Source: Brachybacterium halotolerans
GTDB lineage: Bacteria > Actinomycetota > Actinomycetes > Actinomycetales > Dermabacteraceae
Assembly (NCBI RefSeq): GCF_016623465.1
Contig: NZ_JAEDAJ010000001.1
Location: forward strand, 256,975-320,974
Direction of reading: 5' to 3'
DNA length: 64,000 bases
Shown here in pieces: positions 34,318 to 43,748 of the stretch. How positions within the stretch are numbered: position 1 is the stretch's first letter; each line of letters begins with the position of its first letter. The position numbers and the translations under genes were made by a program. The notes beneath the pieces are model-generated. The model had not been told where the DNA came from and searched no databases. It saw only the letters and a program-made list of their open reading frames with translations.

Positions 34318-34370
34318 GCATGGGAAGGGCCCCGCGACCGTCGACGACGGCTGCGGGGCCCTTCTCATGC
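34318..34370. terminator. Strong bidirectional terminator between rbpA and fxsA
   Basis: GCATGGGAAGGGCCCCGC (34318-34335) pairs with GCGGGGCCCTTCTCATGC (34353-34370) over 18 bp with one mismatch; the loop itself can form CCGTC/GACGG. It sits between the convergent ends of rbpA and fxsA and is the most stable hairpin I found in the window. Confidence 0.85.
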
Positions 34371-34389
34371 GGTGCGGCGCTGCGGCGCC

Positions 34390-35019
34390 TCAGTCCTGGG
34401 TGATCAGCGGCGGGCCGTCCGGTGACTCGCCGGACGAGCGGCCGCCGGAGGGCTTCTGGGGCGTCACCACGATCTCGCCGTCGATCACCCCTCCCGAGCT
34501 GCGCCGGAAGAGGACGCGATGCGCGGCGTCGCCGCCGCCGGAGAGGCCCAGTCCCTCGACCGTGCGGCGCTGGACGGGCGTCAGCAGCAGGATGATCCCG
34601 ACGATGTCCGTGAGAATGCCCGGGAAGAAGAAGCAGGCGGCGGCCAGCACCGTGAACGCCGGGCGGCTGAGGTGCTTCTGCACGTCCCCCGTGCCGCGCA
34701 GGGCCCGCCACAGCGAGCGCGCGCGGGAGAAGGACTGCTGGCCCGCCGCGATCAGCAGGGCGACGCCCACGATCCAGCCGACGACGATGATGAGCAGCGA
34801 CCACCACAGCGAGGACCTCACGCCGATGAGGATCAGCAGCGCGATCTCCACGATGCCCAGCGCGAGCGCCGCGTAGGGTAGCAGCGGGGCGAGCCGGGAG
34901 CGCCGGCCCGACGGCGGACGGCCCTGCGATGCGCCGGTCGACGAGCCGGCGGACGACGAGCCGCTGGACGAGCGGCCGCTGGACGAGGAACTGCTGGGAG
35001 ACGAGAAGGTGGAGCTCAT
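34390..35019 (-). CDS. fxsA: FxsA family membrane protein
   Basis: 209 residues; ATG 35019 has an AGGTGA-type site five bases upstream. A Ser/Gly-rich N-terminus (about 1-35) precedes the FxsA domain: YAALALGIVEIALLILIGV, WWSLLIIVVGWIVGVALL, then RPAFTVLAAACFFFPGILTDIVG and a C-terminal basic RRTVEGLG. FxsA was named for suppression of F-plasmid exclusion of phage T7 in E. coli; the physiological role is unknown. The last gene of the minus-strand block after lnt and ppm, an arrangement also found in mycobacteria. Confidence 0.88.
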   Translation of the reverse strand: MSSTFSSPSSSSSSGRSSSGSSSAGSSTGASQGRPPSGRRSRLAPLLPYAALALGIVEIALLILIGVRSSLWWSLLIIVVGWIVGVALLIAAGQQSFSRARSLWRALRGTGDVQKHLSRPAFTVLAAACFFFPGILTDIVGIILLLTPVQRRTVEGLGLSGGGDAAHRVLFRRSSGGVIDGEIVVTPQKPSGGRSSGESPDGPPLITQD

Positions 35020-35023
35020 GGGA

Positions 35024-35809
35024 TCACCTGCCGGACGGGAGCGAACTCTCACGTGATGTGTGGCGACCAGGGTATCGGAGCAGGGTGAGGAGCTGCTGGG
35101 AGCGTCGCTGCACTCCCCACCACGTGACCCGCACGAGCGCCTCGCGCACGATCGCCGAGCTCATCTTGCTCGCGCCCTCGGTGCGCTCGTCGAAGTCGAT
35201 CGGGACCTCGCGGACGACGGCCCCGCGCGCGGCGGAGCGCCGCGTCATGTCGACCTGGAAGCAGTAGCCCTGGGACGCCGGCCCGGCGTCGACGAGCACC
35301 CGCGCGAGCGGGGCGCGATACGCGCGGAATCCCGCGGTGGCGTCGTGCACCCGCAGCCCCAGGGCGAGGCGGGCGTAGACGTTCGCGGCGCGCGAGAGCA
35401 GCAGGCGGCGCAGCGGCCAGTCGTGGACGCGTCCGCCCGGCACCCACCGCGAGCCGATCGCGAGGTCCGCCCCGCCTTCGACCGCGTCGAGGAGGCGCGG
35501 GAGCTGCTCGGGACGGTGGGAGGCGTCGGCGTCCATCTCCACGAGCACCTCGGTGCCGCGCTCGAGCCCCCAGCGGAACCCCGCGAGGTAGGCGGGGCCG
35601 AGGCCCTCCTTGCCCGCGCGGTGGAGGACGTCGACCTGCGGATCGTCCTGCGCGAGGGACTCGGCGAGTTCGCCGGTGCCGTCCGGGGAGGCGTCGTCGA
35701 CCACGAGCACGTGCGCGTCCGGGACGGCCGCGCGCAGGCGCGCGAGGGTCGAGGGGAGCGTCTCGCGCTCGTCGTAGGTCGGGATCACGACGAGGACGCG
35801 GGGGGTCAT
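35024..35809 (-). CDS. ppm: Polyprenol monophosphomannose synthase (GT2)
   Basis: 261 residues, GT-A fold. Starts [16 protein letters not shown], with the sugar-nucleotide site [16 protein letters not shown], the metal motif [18 protein letters not shown] and [17 protein letters not shown]. It transfers mannose from GDP-mannose to polyprenol phosphate for lipoglycan and glycoprotein assembly. Here synthase and Lnt are separate but overlapping genes (ATGA), whereas in M. tuberculosis they are one fused polypeptide. A predicted cytoplasmic enzyme that works with the membrane. Confidence 0.9.
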   Translation of the reverse strand: MTPRVLVVIPTYDERETLPSTLARLRAAVPDAHVLVVDDASPDGTGELAESLAQDDPQVDVLHRAGKEGLGPAYLAGFRWGLERGTEVLVEMDADASHRPEQLPRLLDAVEGGADLAIGSRWVPGGRVHDWPLRRLLLSRAANVYARLALGLRVHDATAGFRAYRAPLARVLVDAGPASQGYCFQVDMTRRSAARGAVVREVPIDFDERTEGASKMSSAIVREALVRVTWWGVQRRSQQLLTLLRYPGRHTSRESSLPSGR

Positions 35810-37470
35810 CGGGAGCCTCCGCCGCGGGCGGCGACGCGGTCTCGCCGACGGACCGCGGGGGCGACGGCCCGGCGTCCGCCGGCACCCGCGAACAGGAGCC
35901 CGGCGACCGCGAGGGCGGAGAGCACGATCTCGGGCCAGCGGCCGGCCGCGACGGCGGGCGTGATCCCGGTGCGCAGCGGCACCTCGCCGATCACCGATCC
36001 CTGCGTCCAGTGGTCCTGGTAGTCCAGGGTGCGGCCCTCGGGGGTGAAGATCGCGCTCTGGCCGACGGTCGAGACGTGCACGACGCTGCGGCCGCTGACG
36101 ACCGCGAACACCTTCGCCTCGGCGACCTGCTGGATCGCCTCGTCGGAGTCGCCGAACAGGGCGTTGTTGGACTGCACGACGATCATCTGGGCGCCGTCGT
36201 CCACGACGTCGTCCACGAGGTTCTGGTAGGCGATCTCGAAGCAGATGAGCACGCCCACGCCGTGGCCGTCGACGTCGAAGACGCCCGGCTGCGTGCCCGC
36301 CTTCATGTCCGAGGAGACGAGGTCGACCTTGTCGCTCAGGGTGCGGAAGAACGAGCGGTAGGGGATGTACTCGCCGAAGGGCACCGGGTGGCGCTTGGCG
36401 TAGACGCCGGCGACGGTGCCGTCCGTGGTCCACAGCAGGGAGTTGTTGTACCGGCCGCCGTCGTCCGTGGGGGTCTGGGTGCCGACGATGATCGGCGCCT
36501 GGGCGTCCTGCGCGGCGGCGGTGATCGCCTGGCCGCGGGAGGCGTCCGCGCGCGGGTCCCAGCCGGTGGAGTCCTCGGGCCAGACCACGAGGTCCAGCTG
36601 CCCGCCGTCCTCGCGCACCTGCTGGACGGCGTCGGCCGTCGCCGTGAGCTGGTTCGGGAAGATCTCGGAGGGCATGGCGAGGCTCTCCGGGTCGATGGGC
36701 GGCACATTGCCCTGGACGCCCGCGACGGTCATCGAGCCGTCGTCCGACGGGGCGGGGTTCTTGGGCAGCGGGACCACCATGGTGCCGATGACGACGCCGA
36801 CGACGGTCGCCATCGGCCACACCCCGCTGAGCCCTCGCACGCCGCGATGGCGCCGTCCCAGCAGGGCGAGCGCTCCCCCGCACAGGAACTGCCCGAGCAG
36901 GGCGACCACGAAGGACAGGCCCGCGGTGCCGATCCACGGGCCGAGGTTCAGCAGCGGCGAGTCGCTGAGGGCGAAGGCGACCGAGCCCCAGGACAGTCCG
37001 CCCCAGGGGAAGGTCGAGCGCAGGGTCTCGACGGCCACCCAGAGTGCGGCCAGCACGATCCCGGAGCCGAGGCCGATGCCGCGGCGCACGAGCACGGCGC
37101 GCGCGGCGAGCCCGTAGACGACGATGTAGAGGGCCTCGAAGGCGCCGAGGGCGAGCCACGGGGCGGAGCCGGCGTAGGTCTTCGCCCAGATGGTGAGGGG
37201 GAAGAAGAAGGCCAGGCCCCAGAGCAGGGAGGCCAGGGCCGCGACGTGCCAGCGCCGCGTGAGCACGCACGCGTTCAGGGCCGCGATCGCGAAGGGCAGC
37301 AGCATCCACAGGTCGTGGGGCGGGAAGGCGGCGAGGGCGCCGACGCCGCCCAGCACCCCCAGCACGAGCGCTGCGAGCACGGGCGTGGGCGCCACCTGGT
37401 CGCGCGGGGTGCGCACTCCGCGCCGCACCGCCGGCTGGGCGCCGCGGGCCCCGCTCGTGGTCCGTGTCAT
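35806..37470 (-). CDS. lnt: Apolipoprotein N-acyltransferase
   Basis: 554 residues: about six to seven N-terminal helices ([20 protein letters not shown] and following), then a nitrilase-like domain with the Glu-Lys-Cys triad in [29 protein letters not shown] and [12 protein letters not shown], then a C-terminal helix. It adds the third acyl chain to lipoprotein N-terminal Cys. A likely client is the FKBP lipoprotein encoded at 55.9-56.8 kb. ATG 37470 shares one base with the upstream stop; its own stop overlaps the ppm start. Confidence 0.93.
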   Translation of the reverse strand: MTRTTSGARGAQPAVRRGVRTPRDQVAPTPVLAALVLGVLGGVGALAAFPPHDLWMLLPFAIAALNACVLTRRWHVAALASLLWGLAFFFPLTIWAKTYAGSAPWLALGAFEALYIVVYGLAARAVLVRRGIGLGSGIVLAALWVAVETLRSTFPWGGLSWGSVAFALSDSPLLNLGPWIGTAGLSFVVALLGQFLCGGALALLGRRHRGVRGLSGVWPMATVVGVVIGTMVVPLPKNPAPSDDGSMTVAGVQGNVPPIDPESLAMPSEIFPNQLTATADAVQQVREDGGQLDLVVWPEDSTGWDPRADASRGQAITAAAQDAQAPIIVGTQTPTDDGGRYNNSLLWTTDGTVAGVYAKRHPVPFGEYIPYRSFFRTLSDKVDLVSSDMKAGTQPGVFDVDGHGVGVLICFEIAYQNLVDDVVDDGAQMIVVQSNNALFGDSDEAIQQVAEAKVFAVVSGRSVVHVSTVGQSAIFTPEGRTLDYQDHWTQGSVIGEVPLRTGITPAVAAGRWPEIVLSALAVAGLLFAGAGGRRAVAPAVRRRDRVAARGGGSR

Positions 37471-38237
37471 CAGCCGAGGGCCCCCGGGACGTCGTGGACG
37501 ATCTCGCCGCGCACGAGCGTGCGCAGCGCCCGCGGTGCGCCCTCGGTGAGGTCGGGGAGCATGGGCGTGCGCGAGCGGGGGTCGACGGACCAGGCGTTGG
37601 TGCGGATGTCCGAGGAATGGACGGTGAAGTCCCAGGGCTCCCACACCACGAGCGTCGCCTCGACCCCGAGGTTCAGGGCACCCGGATGGGGCACGTCCAG
37701 CAGCCGCAGGCCGGCGCGCGTGGAGGCGAGGAACGCCGCCCGGTCGCTGATGCGCTGGGCAGGATCCCCGCCGTGGGCGGCGGCGCGCACCCAGCTCCAC
37801 GGGTCCAGGGCGTCCTCGGCCCCGAGCGAGCCGAAGGCGAGCGGGACGCCCTGCGCACTGAGGTCCTTGAGGGGCAGCGGCTCGGCGACGGGGCTCAGCA
37901 CGCGCATGCCCTCGCGGATGCCCGCGCTCCCGGGAACCGCTCCGGTGATGCCGCGGGAGGCCGCGGACGCACGCCAGGCATCGTCGACGGCGGCGCCGTC
38001 GGCGGTGGGCAGGCAGTCGACGAACCCGGGCGTGAGCAGGCAGCCAGTCGCGTCGATGCGGCGCGCACCGGGGTGGAGGCCCTCGGCGGTCTCCGTCGGC
38101 CCGATCCAGGCCACCATCCCCCCGGAGACGAGGACGGCGGAGGCCTCCGGATCCTGCGTGGAGTAGACGACGACGCCGGTGAAGAGCACATCGTCCTGAG
38201 CGGAGGTCGACGGGGCATCGGTGCCGGGCGCGGTCAT
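37470..38237 (-). CDS. Amidohydrolase-like protein without the metal site
   Basis: 255 residues. The N-terminal beta-sandwich ([11 protein letters not shown]...[14 protein letters not shown]) and C-terminal sandwich strands ([15 protein letters not shown]) resemble amidohydrolases, but the protein is roughly half normal length. The motif after LTPGFVD, which should be HxH, reads CLPTADG, and I see no later His/Lys/Asp ligands in the usual context. So it is probably a non-catalytic remnant kept between helY and lnt. Its reading frame and codon use look normal, so it is not a decaying pseudogene. Confidence 0.7.
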   Translation of the reverse strand: MTAPGTDAPSTSAQDDVLFTGVVVYSTQDPEASAVLVSGGMVAWIGPTETAEGLHPGARRIDATGCLLTPGFVDCLPTADGAAVDDAWRASAASRGITGAVPGSAGIREGMRVLSPVAEPLPLKDLSAQGVPLAFGSLGAEDALDPWSWVRAAAHGGDPAQRISDRAAFLASTRAGLRLLDVPHPGALNLGVEATLVVWEPWDFTVHSSDIRTNAWSVDPRSRTPMLPDLTEGAPRALRTLVRGEIVHDVPGALG

Positions 38238-38286
38238 GACCGGGGTCCTCCTTGCGGACGAGGTGAGAGGGGGCTGCTCGCGGCGG

Positions 38287-41253
38287 TCATCGCTCCATCT
38301 CCTGGGCGACGAGTCCGCGGCGCACGCCGACTATGGCATCCCTGGCTGAGAGGGAGACGTGCGGCGAGTCGGTGAGCTGCTCGAGCAGATCCACCACCTG
38401 GCGGCAGTGGCGGACGAAGTCCCCCGGGGTGAGATCCGCGTCCTGGAGGGCGGCGGCGAGATGCTCGCCGCTCGCCCAGCGGTGCATGATCGCGCTGACC
38501 GCGGGATCCGGGGGCGCCGTCGGGTCGACGCCGTGGCGCTCCTCGGCGGAGCGCAGGTCCTTCGCCACGCGCTCGGTCGCGGCCAGGGCCGCATCGAAGC
38601 GGGCGCCGGGAGGCAGCTCGGGCGCCTGCGGGGAGTCGCGCCGTGCCTCGTAGGTGCAGGCGGAGACCATCGCCGCGAGCTCCGCCGGGCGCAGGTCGTC
38701 CCAGGCGCCGCGCTCGAGGCACTCGGCGACCAGGAGGTCGCGGTCGGAGAACAGTCGGCGCAGGCGCAGACCGCGCTCCGTCGGCCGCAGGGCGCCGTCG
38801 GGATCCTCGGCGAGGTGCCCGAGCTCGGTGAGCAGGGCGATCAGCCGATCGAACTGGCGGGCCAGCGACGAGGTGCGGCCCTCGATGCGCCGCTGCACGG
38901 AGGCGAGGTCCTTCTCGGCGCGGCCGAGGCGCTGCAGCCACCGCTCGTGGGCCTCGAGCTCGGGGCAGGTGTGGCAGGGGTGGGCGCGCATGCGCTCGCG
39001 CAGCTCGATGAGCTCGGGATCCTCGGCGGCGGTCGACGGGGTGCGCCCGGCGAGACGACGGACCTCTGCGCGCGCGTCGTGATCGTGCCCGGCCAGGCGC
39101 TCGCGCAGGGCGGCGGCGGTGTCCTTGCGGACCTTCGCCGAGCCCATGCGGTCGGGCCGCGGCAGGCGCAGGGTGTCGATCACGGCAGGAGGGCTGGGCA
39201 CGTCCCCGGGACGGAGGCTGCGGGCGCGGCCCTCCGTCGTGAGCACGTCGACCTGCGGACCGCCCAGGACCTCGCGGTCCACGTCGAGCACGACCGCGTA
39301 CCCCTGGCGCCGGCCGCCCGGGAGGGCGATCACCTCTCCGCGCCGCAGCGCGCGCAGCGCCTTCAGGGTGCGATCGCGGTCGACCGCGGAGCGGCGCTGG
39401 GACAGGGTCTTCTCGCGCTCGGTGATGCGGCGCCGGATCTCCGCGTACTCGTCCAGGTCGCCGCGCTCGCAGACCGCCGCCTCGCGGTAGGAGGAGACGG
39501 TGTCCTCGAGCTCGCGGGCTCGGCGGGCGAGGCCCACGACGCTGCGGTCGCTCTGGAACTGGGCGAAGCTCATCTCGAGGGTCTCGCGGGCCTGCTCGAG
39601 ATCGAAGCGGCTCAGCAGGTTCACGGCCATGTTCGCCGTCGGGTGGAAGGCCGAGCGCAGCGGGAAGGTGCGCCGGGAGGCGAGGGAGGCCACCGCGGAG
39701 GCGTCGAACCCGGGGCCGGCGACGACGATCGCGTGGCCCTCGACGTCGATGCCGCGGCGGCCCGCCCGCCCGGTGAGCTGCGTGAACTCCCCCGGCGTGA
39801 GATCGGCGTGCTCGACGCCGTTGAACTTCGTGAGCTTGTCCAGGACGACGGAGCGCGCGGGCATGTTGATGCCGAGCGCGAGGGTCTCGGTGGCGAAGAC
39901 GACCTTGATCAGGGCCTCCTCGAAGAGGTCCTCGACGCACGCCTTGAGCAGCGGGAGCATGCCGGCGTGGTGGGCGGCGAAGCCGTTCTCGGCGGCGCGG
40001 CGGAACTGGGCCAGGTGCAGGACCTGCTCGTCCTCGGCGCCGATCACGGACAGGCGCTCGTCGAGGAACGCGCGGATGCGCGCCCGCTCGGTGTCGGTGG
40101 TCAGGCGCACGCGCGACTGGTCGAGTCGGCGCACGGAGGCGTCGCAGCCGGCGCGCGAGAAGATGAAGAAGATCGCCGGCAGCAGGCCCTCGTCGTCCAG
40201 GATCGCGATGATCTCCGACTGCCGGGGCGGCCGCGGCAGGTGCGGGGCGTGGCCAGTCTCGCCGCGGCTGCTGCCGCGGTGCCTGTCCCCGCCATGACGG
40301 CCGTCCCCGCCGTGCCGCCCGTCGCCGCTGTGCCGGTCGTGGCCGCGCGGGCGGTGGCGTCCGCGGGTGCCGCGGCGGTCGCTGCGCCCGCGGCCTCCGT
40401 GGCCCCTGCCGCCGCGTGCTCCCTGGCCGCCGGCGCCGCCGGGGCCGCCGCGCGCTCCCCCACGCCGACCGTCGATCGGGGCCGAGAGCGAGGAGACCTG
40501 CTCGAGGTCGGGGTTGATCTCGCTGCGGCCGAGTGCTCCCGGGCCGTGGGAGACCACCCTCTCGCCGTCCTCGTCGACGAAGAGGTCCATGAGCTCGGTC
40601 CCCACGAGCACGTGCTGCCACAGCGGCACGGGGCGGGTCTCCGAGACGATGATCGCCGTGCTCCCGCGCACCTCCTGCAGCCAGGTCCCGAACTCCTCGG
40701 CGTTCGAGACGGTGGCCGAGAGGGCGACGAGCTGCACGGAGCGGTCGAGGTGGATGATGACCTCCTCCCAGACCGGTCCGCGCAGCCGGTCCGCGAGGTA
40801 ATGGACCTCGTCCATCACGACGACGCCGAGGCCGTCGAGCAGCGGCGAGCCCGCGTAGAGCATGTTGCGCAGCACCTCGGTGGTCATGACGACCACGTCG
40901 GCCTCGGGGTGCAGGCTCACGTCCCCGGTGAGCAGGCCGACCCTCTCGTGGCCGAGCCACGCGCGCAGCTCGTCGTGCTTCTGGTTCGACAGCGCCTTGA
41001 TCGGCGTCGTGTAGAACACCTTGCGCCCCTGGGAGAGGGCGAGATGGATCGCGAACTCGCCGACGATGGTCTTGCCGGCGCCCGTGGGCGCCGCCACGAG
41101 GACGGACTCGCCGTGCTCGAGGGCCTCGCAGCCGTCGACCTGGAAGGGGTCGAGGGCGAAGTCGAAGCGCTCGCGGAAGACGGCGAGCTCGGTCCCCTGG
41201 CGCCGCTGCTCCGCGCGGAACCGGGCGTAGGCCTCCGAGGGCGAGGTCATCAT
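38287..41253 (-). CDS. helY: DEAD/DEAH-box helicase (HelY/Ski2-like) with RG/H-rich insert
   Basis: 988 residues. Walker A AAPTGAGKT (about 54-62), TTPIKALSNQK, TGDVSLHPEA, DEVH box VVVMDEVHY (about 144-152), SAT in LVALSATVSN, and motif VI QLTGRAGRRGID. This is the Ski2/Mtr4-like HelY of actinobacteria, a predicted RNA or DNA helicase. An insert of about 70 residues (about 261-332), made of Gly, Arg, His and Asp (RGHGGRGRSDRRGTRGRH), lies between the two RecA lobes. Start ATG overlaps the diacylglycerol kinase stop (ATGA). Part of the conserved pafBC-tatA-tatC-helY run. Confidence 0.93.
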   Translation of the reverse strand: MMTSPSEAYARFRAEQRRQGTELAVFRERFDFALDPFQVDGCEALEHGESVLVAAPTGAGKTIVGEFAIHLALSQGRKVFYTTPIKALSNQKHDELRAWLGHERVGLLTGDVSLHPEADVVVMTTEVLRNMLYAGSPLLDGLGVVVMDEVHYLADRLRGPVWEEVIIHLDRSVQLVALSATVSNAEEFGTWLQEVRGSTAIIVSETRPVPLWQHVLVGTELMDLFVDEDGERVVSHGPGALGRSEINPDLEQVSSLSAPIDGRRGGARGGPGGAGGQGARGGRGHGGRGRSDRRGTRGRHRPRGHDRHSGDGRHGGDGRHGGDRHRGSSRGETGHAPHLPRPPRQSEIIAILDDEGLLPAIFFIFSRAGCDASVRRLDQSRVRLTTDTERARIRAFLDERLSVIGAEDEQVLHLAQFRRAAENGFAAHHAGMLPLLKACVEDLFEEALIKVVFATETLALGINMPARSVVLDKLTKFNGVEHADLTPGEFTQLTGRAGRRGIDVEGHAIVVAGPGFDASAVASLASRRTFPLRSAFHPTANMAVNLLSRFDLEQARETLEMSFAQFQSDRSVVGLARRARELEDTVSSYREAAVCERGDLDEYAEIRRRITEREKTLSQRRSAVDRDRTLKALRALRRGEVIALPGGRRQGYAVVLDVDREVLGGPQVDVLTTEGRARSLRPGDVPSPPAVIDTLRLPRPDRMGSAKVRKDTAAALRERLAGHDHDARAEVRRLAGRTPSTAAEDPELIELRERMRAHPCHTCPELEAHERWLQRLGRAEKDLASVQRRIEGRTSSLARQFDRLIALLTELGHLAEDPDGALRPTERGLRLRRLFSDRDLLVAECLERGAWDDLRPAELAAMVSACTYEARRDSPQAPELPPGARFDAALAATERVAKDLRSAEERHGVDPTAPPDPAVSAIMHRWASGEHLAAALQDADLTPGDFVRHCRQVVDLLEQLTDSPHVSLSARDAIVGVRRGLVAQEMER

Positions 41254-42200
41254 TCCCTCCCGTCCGCGTGGGAGAGGTCGGCGAGGATGCGCACCGCCCC
41301 CGGGAGGACCCGGGCGCGCACGGGGAGCTGGCTGCGCGGCTCGCCGTCCGCGAAGGCGCGCAGGAGCATCGGCTCCCGCAGACCCAGCCGGATCTCGCGG
41401 ACCTGCCGTACCGAGAAGACGGAGAGGTCCGTGTGGGTGCCGCGGAAGACCCGCGGGAAGAAGCGCACGAGCCCGCCGCGGCCGAGGCCGGAGACGATCG
41501 CGAGATCGAGCAGGCCGTCGTCGACGCGGGCGTCGGGCACCAGGCGCATCCCGCCGCCGAAGATCCCCGTGCTGCACAGGGTCACCAGGCTCGCGTCGAT
41601 CTCCTCCCGGGGGCCTCCGTCGACCTCGATCCAGTACGGGTAGGGCCGGAACGAGGCCAGCTCGCGCATGACGGCGCCCGTGTAGCGCAGCCGGGGCGAG
41701 AGCCGCGAGGAGTTCGCGCGCGCGTTGACGAGCGCGTCGAAGCCGAGCGACACGTTGCCCACGGCGATCGACGGGGCGCCGGCCGGATGGCCGTCCTCGA
41801 CGTCGGCCCGCAGCTCGATGGCGTCGATCGTCACCACGGGCCGCGAGAGCGCGTGCAGGAGGTTGCGCACGGACGCCTCGACGTCGGTCTCATCGAGACC
41901 CAGGGCGCGTGCGAAGTCGTTGCCGCTCCCCGCGGGGACGACGCCGAGGCGCACCGCCGTGTTCGCGACGATCTGGGCGCCGAGCGCGACCGTGCCGTCC
42001 CCGCCCACGACCACGAGCGCCGTGAGGGTCTCGCGGATCTCCATGGCGCGGGCGCGGGCGACGGCCGCGCTGGACGCGGTGAGCTCGACGACGGAGATGC
42101 CGGCGATCCGCAGGAGGTGGGCGACCTGGCGCCCCGTGCGCTGGGCGGCGCCGTGGGCGGCGGACGGATTCGTCAGCAATCCGATCCGCAGGCGGCTCAC
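41250..42200 (-). CDS. Diacylglycerol kinase family lipid kinase
   Basis: 316 residues from GTG 42200, which overlaps the tatC stop (GTGA). Nucleotide-binding motif ALVVVGGDGTVALGA, then GVVPAGSGNDFARALG and the acidic DGLLDLAIVSG, all diagnostic of the DAGK/YegS/BmrU lipid kinase fold. It may phosphorylate diacylglycerol or another lipid; in some actinobacteria such proteins act in phosphatidylinositol mannoside turnover, so the exact lipid is open. No signal or membrane helix. Confidence 0.9.
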   Translation of the reverse strand: MSRLRIGLLTNPSAAHGAAQRTGRQVAHLLRIAGISVVELTASSAAVARARAMEIRETLTALVVVGGDGTVALGAQIVANTAVRLGVVPAGSGNDFARALGLDETDVEASVRNLLHALSRPVVTIDAIELRADVEDGHPAGAPSIAVGNVSLGFDALVNARANSSRLSPRLRYTGAVMRELASFRPYPYWIEVDGGPREEIDASLVTLCSTGIFGGGMRLVPDARVDDGLLDLAIVSGLGRGGLVRFFPRVFRGTHTDLSVFSVRQVREIRLGLREPMLLRAFADGEPRSQLPVRARVLPGAVRILADLSHADGRE

Positions 42201-43138
42201 CGGTCGTCGTCCTCGTCGAGGGACGACGGCCCGTCGATCGCCTCGGGGGCGTCGTCGATGCTGCTCGCCTGCTCGTCGTCGAGCTCGGCGCCCTCGGCCT
42301 TCCGGCGGCGTCTGTCGTTCCAGAAGCTGACGGCGACAGCGGCGAAGTAGAGGGCCACCATCGGCAGGGTCATCCCGATCATCGTGAACGGATCGGGCGT
42401 GGGCACCATGACCGCCGTGAAGGCGAAGCACAGGAAGACCACCCAGCGCCAGGCCTTGAGCATGCTGCGGCCCGAGAGGATCCCGAGGAAGTTCAGGAGC
42501 ACGAGCACCACGGGCAGGTCGAAGGCGACTCCGAAGGCCAGCATCGTCTTGATGAACAGCTTGAGGTAGTCGCCGAAGTTCAGGTTGGCGGTGACGGCCT
42601 CGCTGTTCGGGGCGAAGCTCAGGAGGATCGGGATCGCCTTGTCCATGATCCAGTAGCCGGCCACGCAGCCGATGAAGAACAGCGGGATCGCGGAGCCGAA
42701 GAAGCCGATCGCGTAGCGGCGCTCCGTCTTGTGCAGACCCGGAACCAGGAACATCCAGATCTCGTAGATCACCACGGGAGCGGAGAGGATCAGGCCGATG
42801 TACGCCGAGATCTGGAGCTTCGTGCTCAGGAAGTCGCCGGCCTTCGTGTAGCTGATCCGCGCGTCGAGGTTCGGGTTCAGCACTTTGGCGGCGTCGAACG
42901 GTCGCTGCAGGAAGGAGTAGACGTACGGGAAGACGAACCAGCCGACGACGGCGAGCAGGAGGATCGCGACGGCGCAGACCACGAGCCGGTTGCGCAGCTC
43001 GATGAGGTGCTCGTTGAGGGCCATGCGGCCCTCGGGGTCACGACGACGCCTCTTCTTCGTCGACGACTTCGACGAGCCGCGGCCCCGGCGAGCCCTCGCG
43101 GGCTCGGCGGCCTCGTCGGAGGTCTGGTTCTGCGCCAC
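42197..43138 (-). CDS. tatC: Twin-arginine translocase subunit TatC
   Basis: 313 residues. After a basic N-terminus (KKRRRRDPEGRMALNEHLIELRNRL) six transmembrane helices follow, with the conserved signal-peptide-binding residues of TatC in the N-terminal LNEHLIELRNRL segment and VPGLHKTERR. An acidic C-terminal tail (DDEQASSIDDAPEAIDG) is present. Recognises twin-arginine precursors with TatA. The FKBP lipoprotein at 55.9-56.8 kb begins MISRRSLLSS, a possible client. Separated from tatA by 119 bases holding a perfect 11-bp hairpin. Confidence 0.96.
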   Translation of the reverse strand: MAQNQTSDEAAEPARARRGRGSSKSSTKKRRRRDPEGRMALNEHLIELRNRLVVCAVAILLLAVVGWFVFPYVYSFLQRPFDAAKVLNPNLDARISYTKAGDFLSTKLQISAYIGLILSAPVVIYEIWMFLVPGLHKTERRYAIGFFGSAIPLFFIGCVAGYWIMDKAIPILLSFAPNSEAVTANLNFGDYLKLFIKTMLAFGVAFDLPVVLVLLNFLGILSGRSMLKAWRWVVFLCFAFTAVMVPTPDPFTMIGMTLPMVALYFAAVAVSFWNDRRRRKAEGAELDDEQASSIDDAPEAIDGPSSLDEDDDR

Positions 43139-43163
43139 GGGCGATTCGTCCTTCCGGCATCGA

Positions 43164-43192
43164 GGGTCCGGGCGCCTGGGACGCCCGGACCC
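43164..43192. terminator. Perfect 11-bp hairpin between tatA and tatC
   Basis: GGGTCCGGGCG and CGCCCGGACCC flank a 7-base loop. Without a T-run it may act as an attenuator or mRNA stabiliser that gives more TatA than TatC. Confidence 0.55.
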
Positions 43193-43257
43193 GTCAGATC
43201 ATGCGGGCTCGCGCACTGGGGACGGGAGCCGCGGGAGACAGCGAGGAGAGCAGGAGC

Positions 43258-43614
43258 TCAGTCGCGACGGTAATCGTCCTCGGGCCGGTCCTGCGCGCGC
43301 ACGGTGTCGCGATCGCGCTCGTCGCGCGGATCGTAGGCACGGTCATCGCGGCCGGAGCGCTCGTCCCGCCCGTCGCGGGTGTCGCGAGCATCCCGCTCGT
43401 CCCGACGATCGCGGCTCGAGCGGTCGCGGCGGTCGCGGGGCTCCTCGTCCTGCTCCTCGTCGGACTCGTCCCCGCGCAGCTCGTCGACCTCGCTCTTGAA
43501 GATGCGCATCGACTTGCCCACGTTGCGGGCCAGGCTCGGGAGCTTGCCCGCACCGAACAGAAGCAGCACCACCAGGACGAGGATGATGATGTGCCAGGGC
43601 TTGATCGCACCCAT
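43258..43614 (-). CDS. tatA: Sec-independent translocase subunit TatA
   Basis: 118 residues: a single hydrophobic helix (about 8-22, HIIILVLVVLLLFGAG), the FGAGKLP hinge, the amphipathic helix LARNVGKSMRIFKSEV, then an 65-residue Arg/Asp-rich tail (DRRDRSSRDRRDERDARDTR). The tail is much longer and more charged than usual and probably disordered. AAAGGAAAG precedes the ATG. Forms the translocation pore with TatC; no tatB gene lies here. Confidence 0.94.
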   Translation of the reverse strand: MGAIKPWHIIILVLVVLLLFGAGKLPSLARNVGKSMRIFKSEVDELRGDESDEEQDEEPRDRRDRSSRDRRDERDARDTRDGRDERSGRDDRAYDPRDERDRDTVRAQDRPEDDYRRD

Positions 43615-43748
43615 GGTCTTTCCTTTCGTCGGGGCCGCGGCGGGAGGCGGCCTCAGTATCGTCCCACAGCGGGACTGTATGGAGTCCGTGGAGCGGGGAC
43701 GCGCAGTCCGCGGCGACGCCGCCGGGGGTGCTGCGCACGCTCGAGGGA

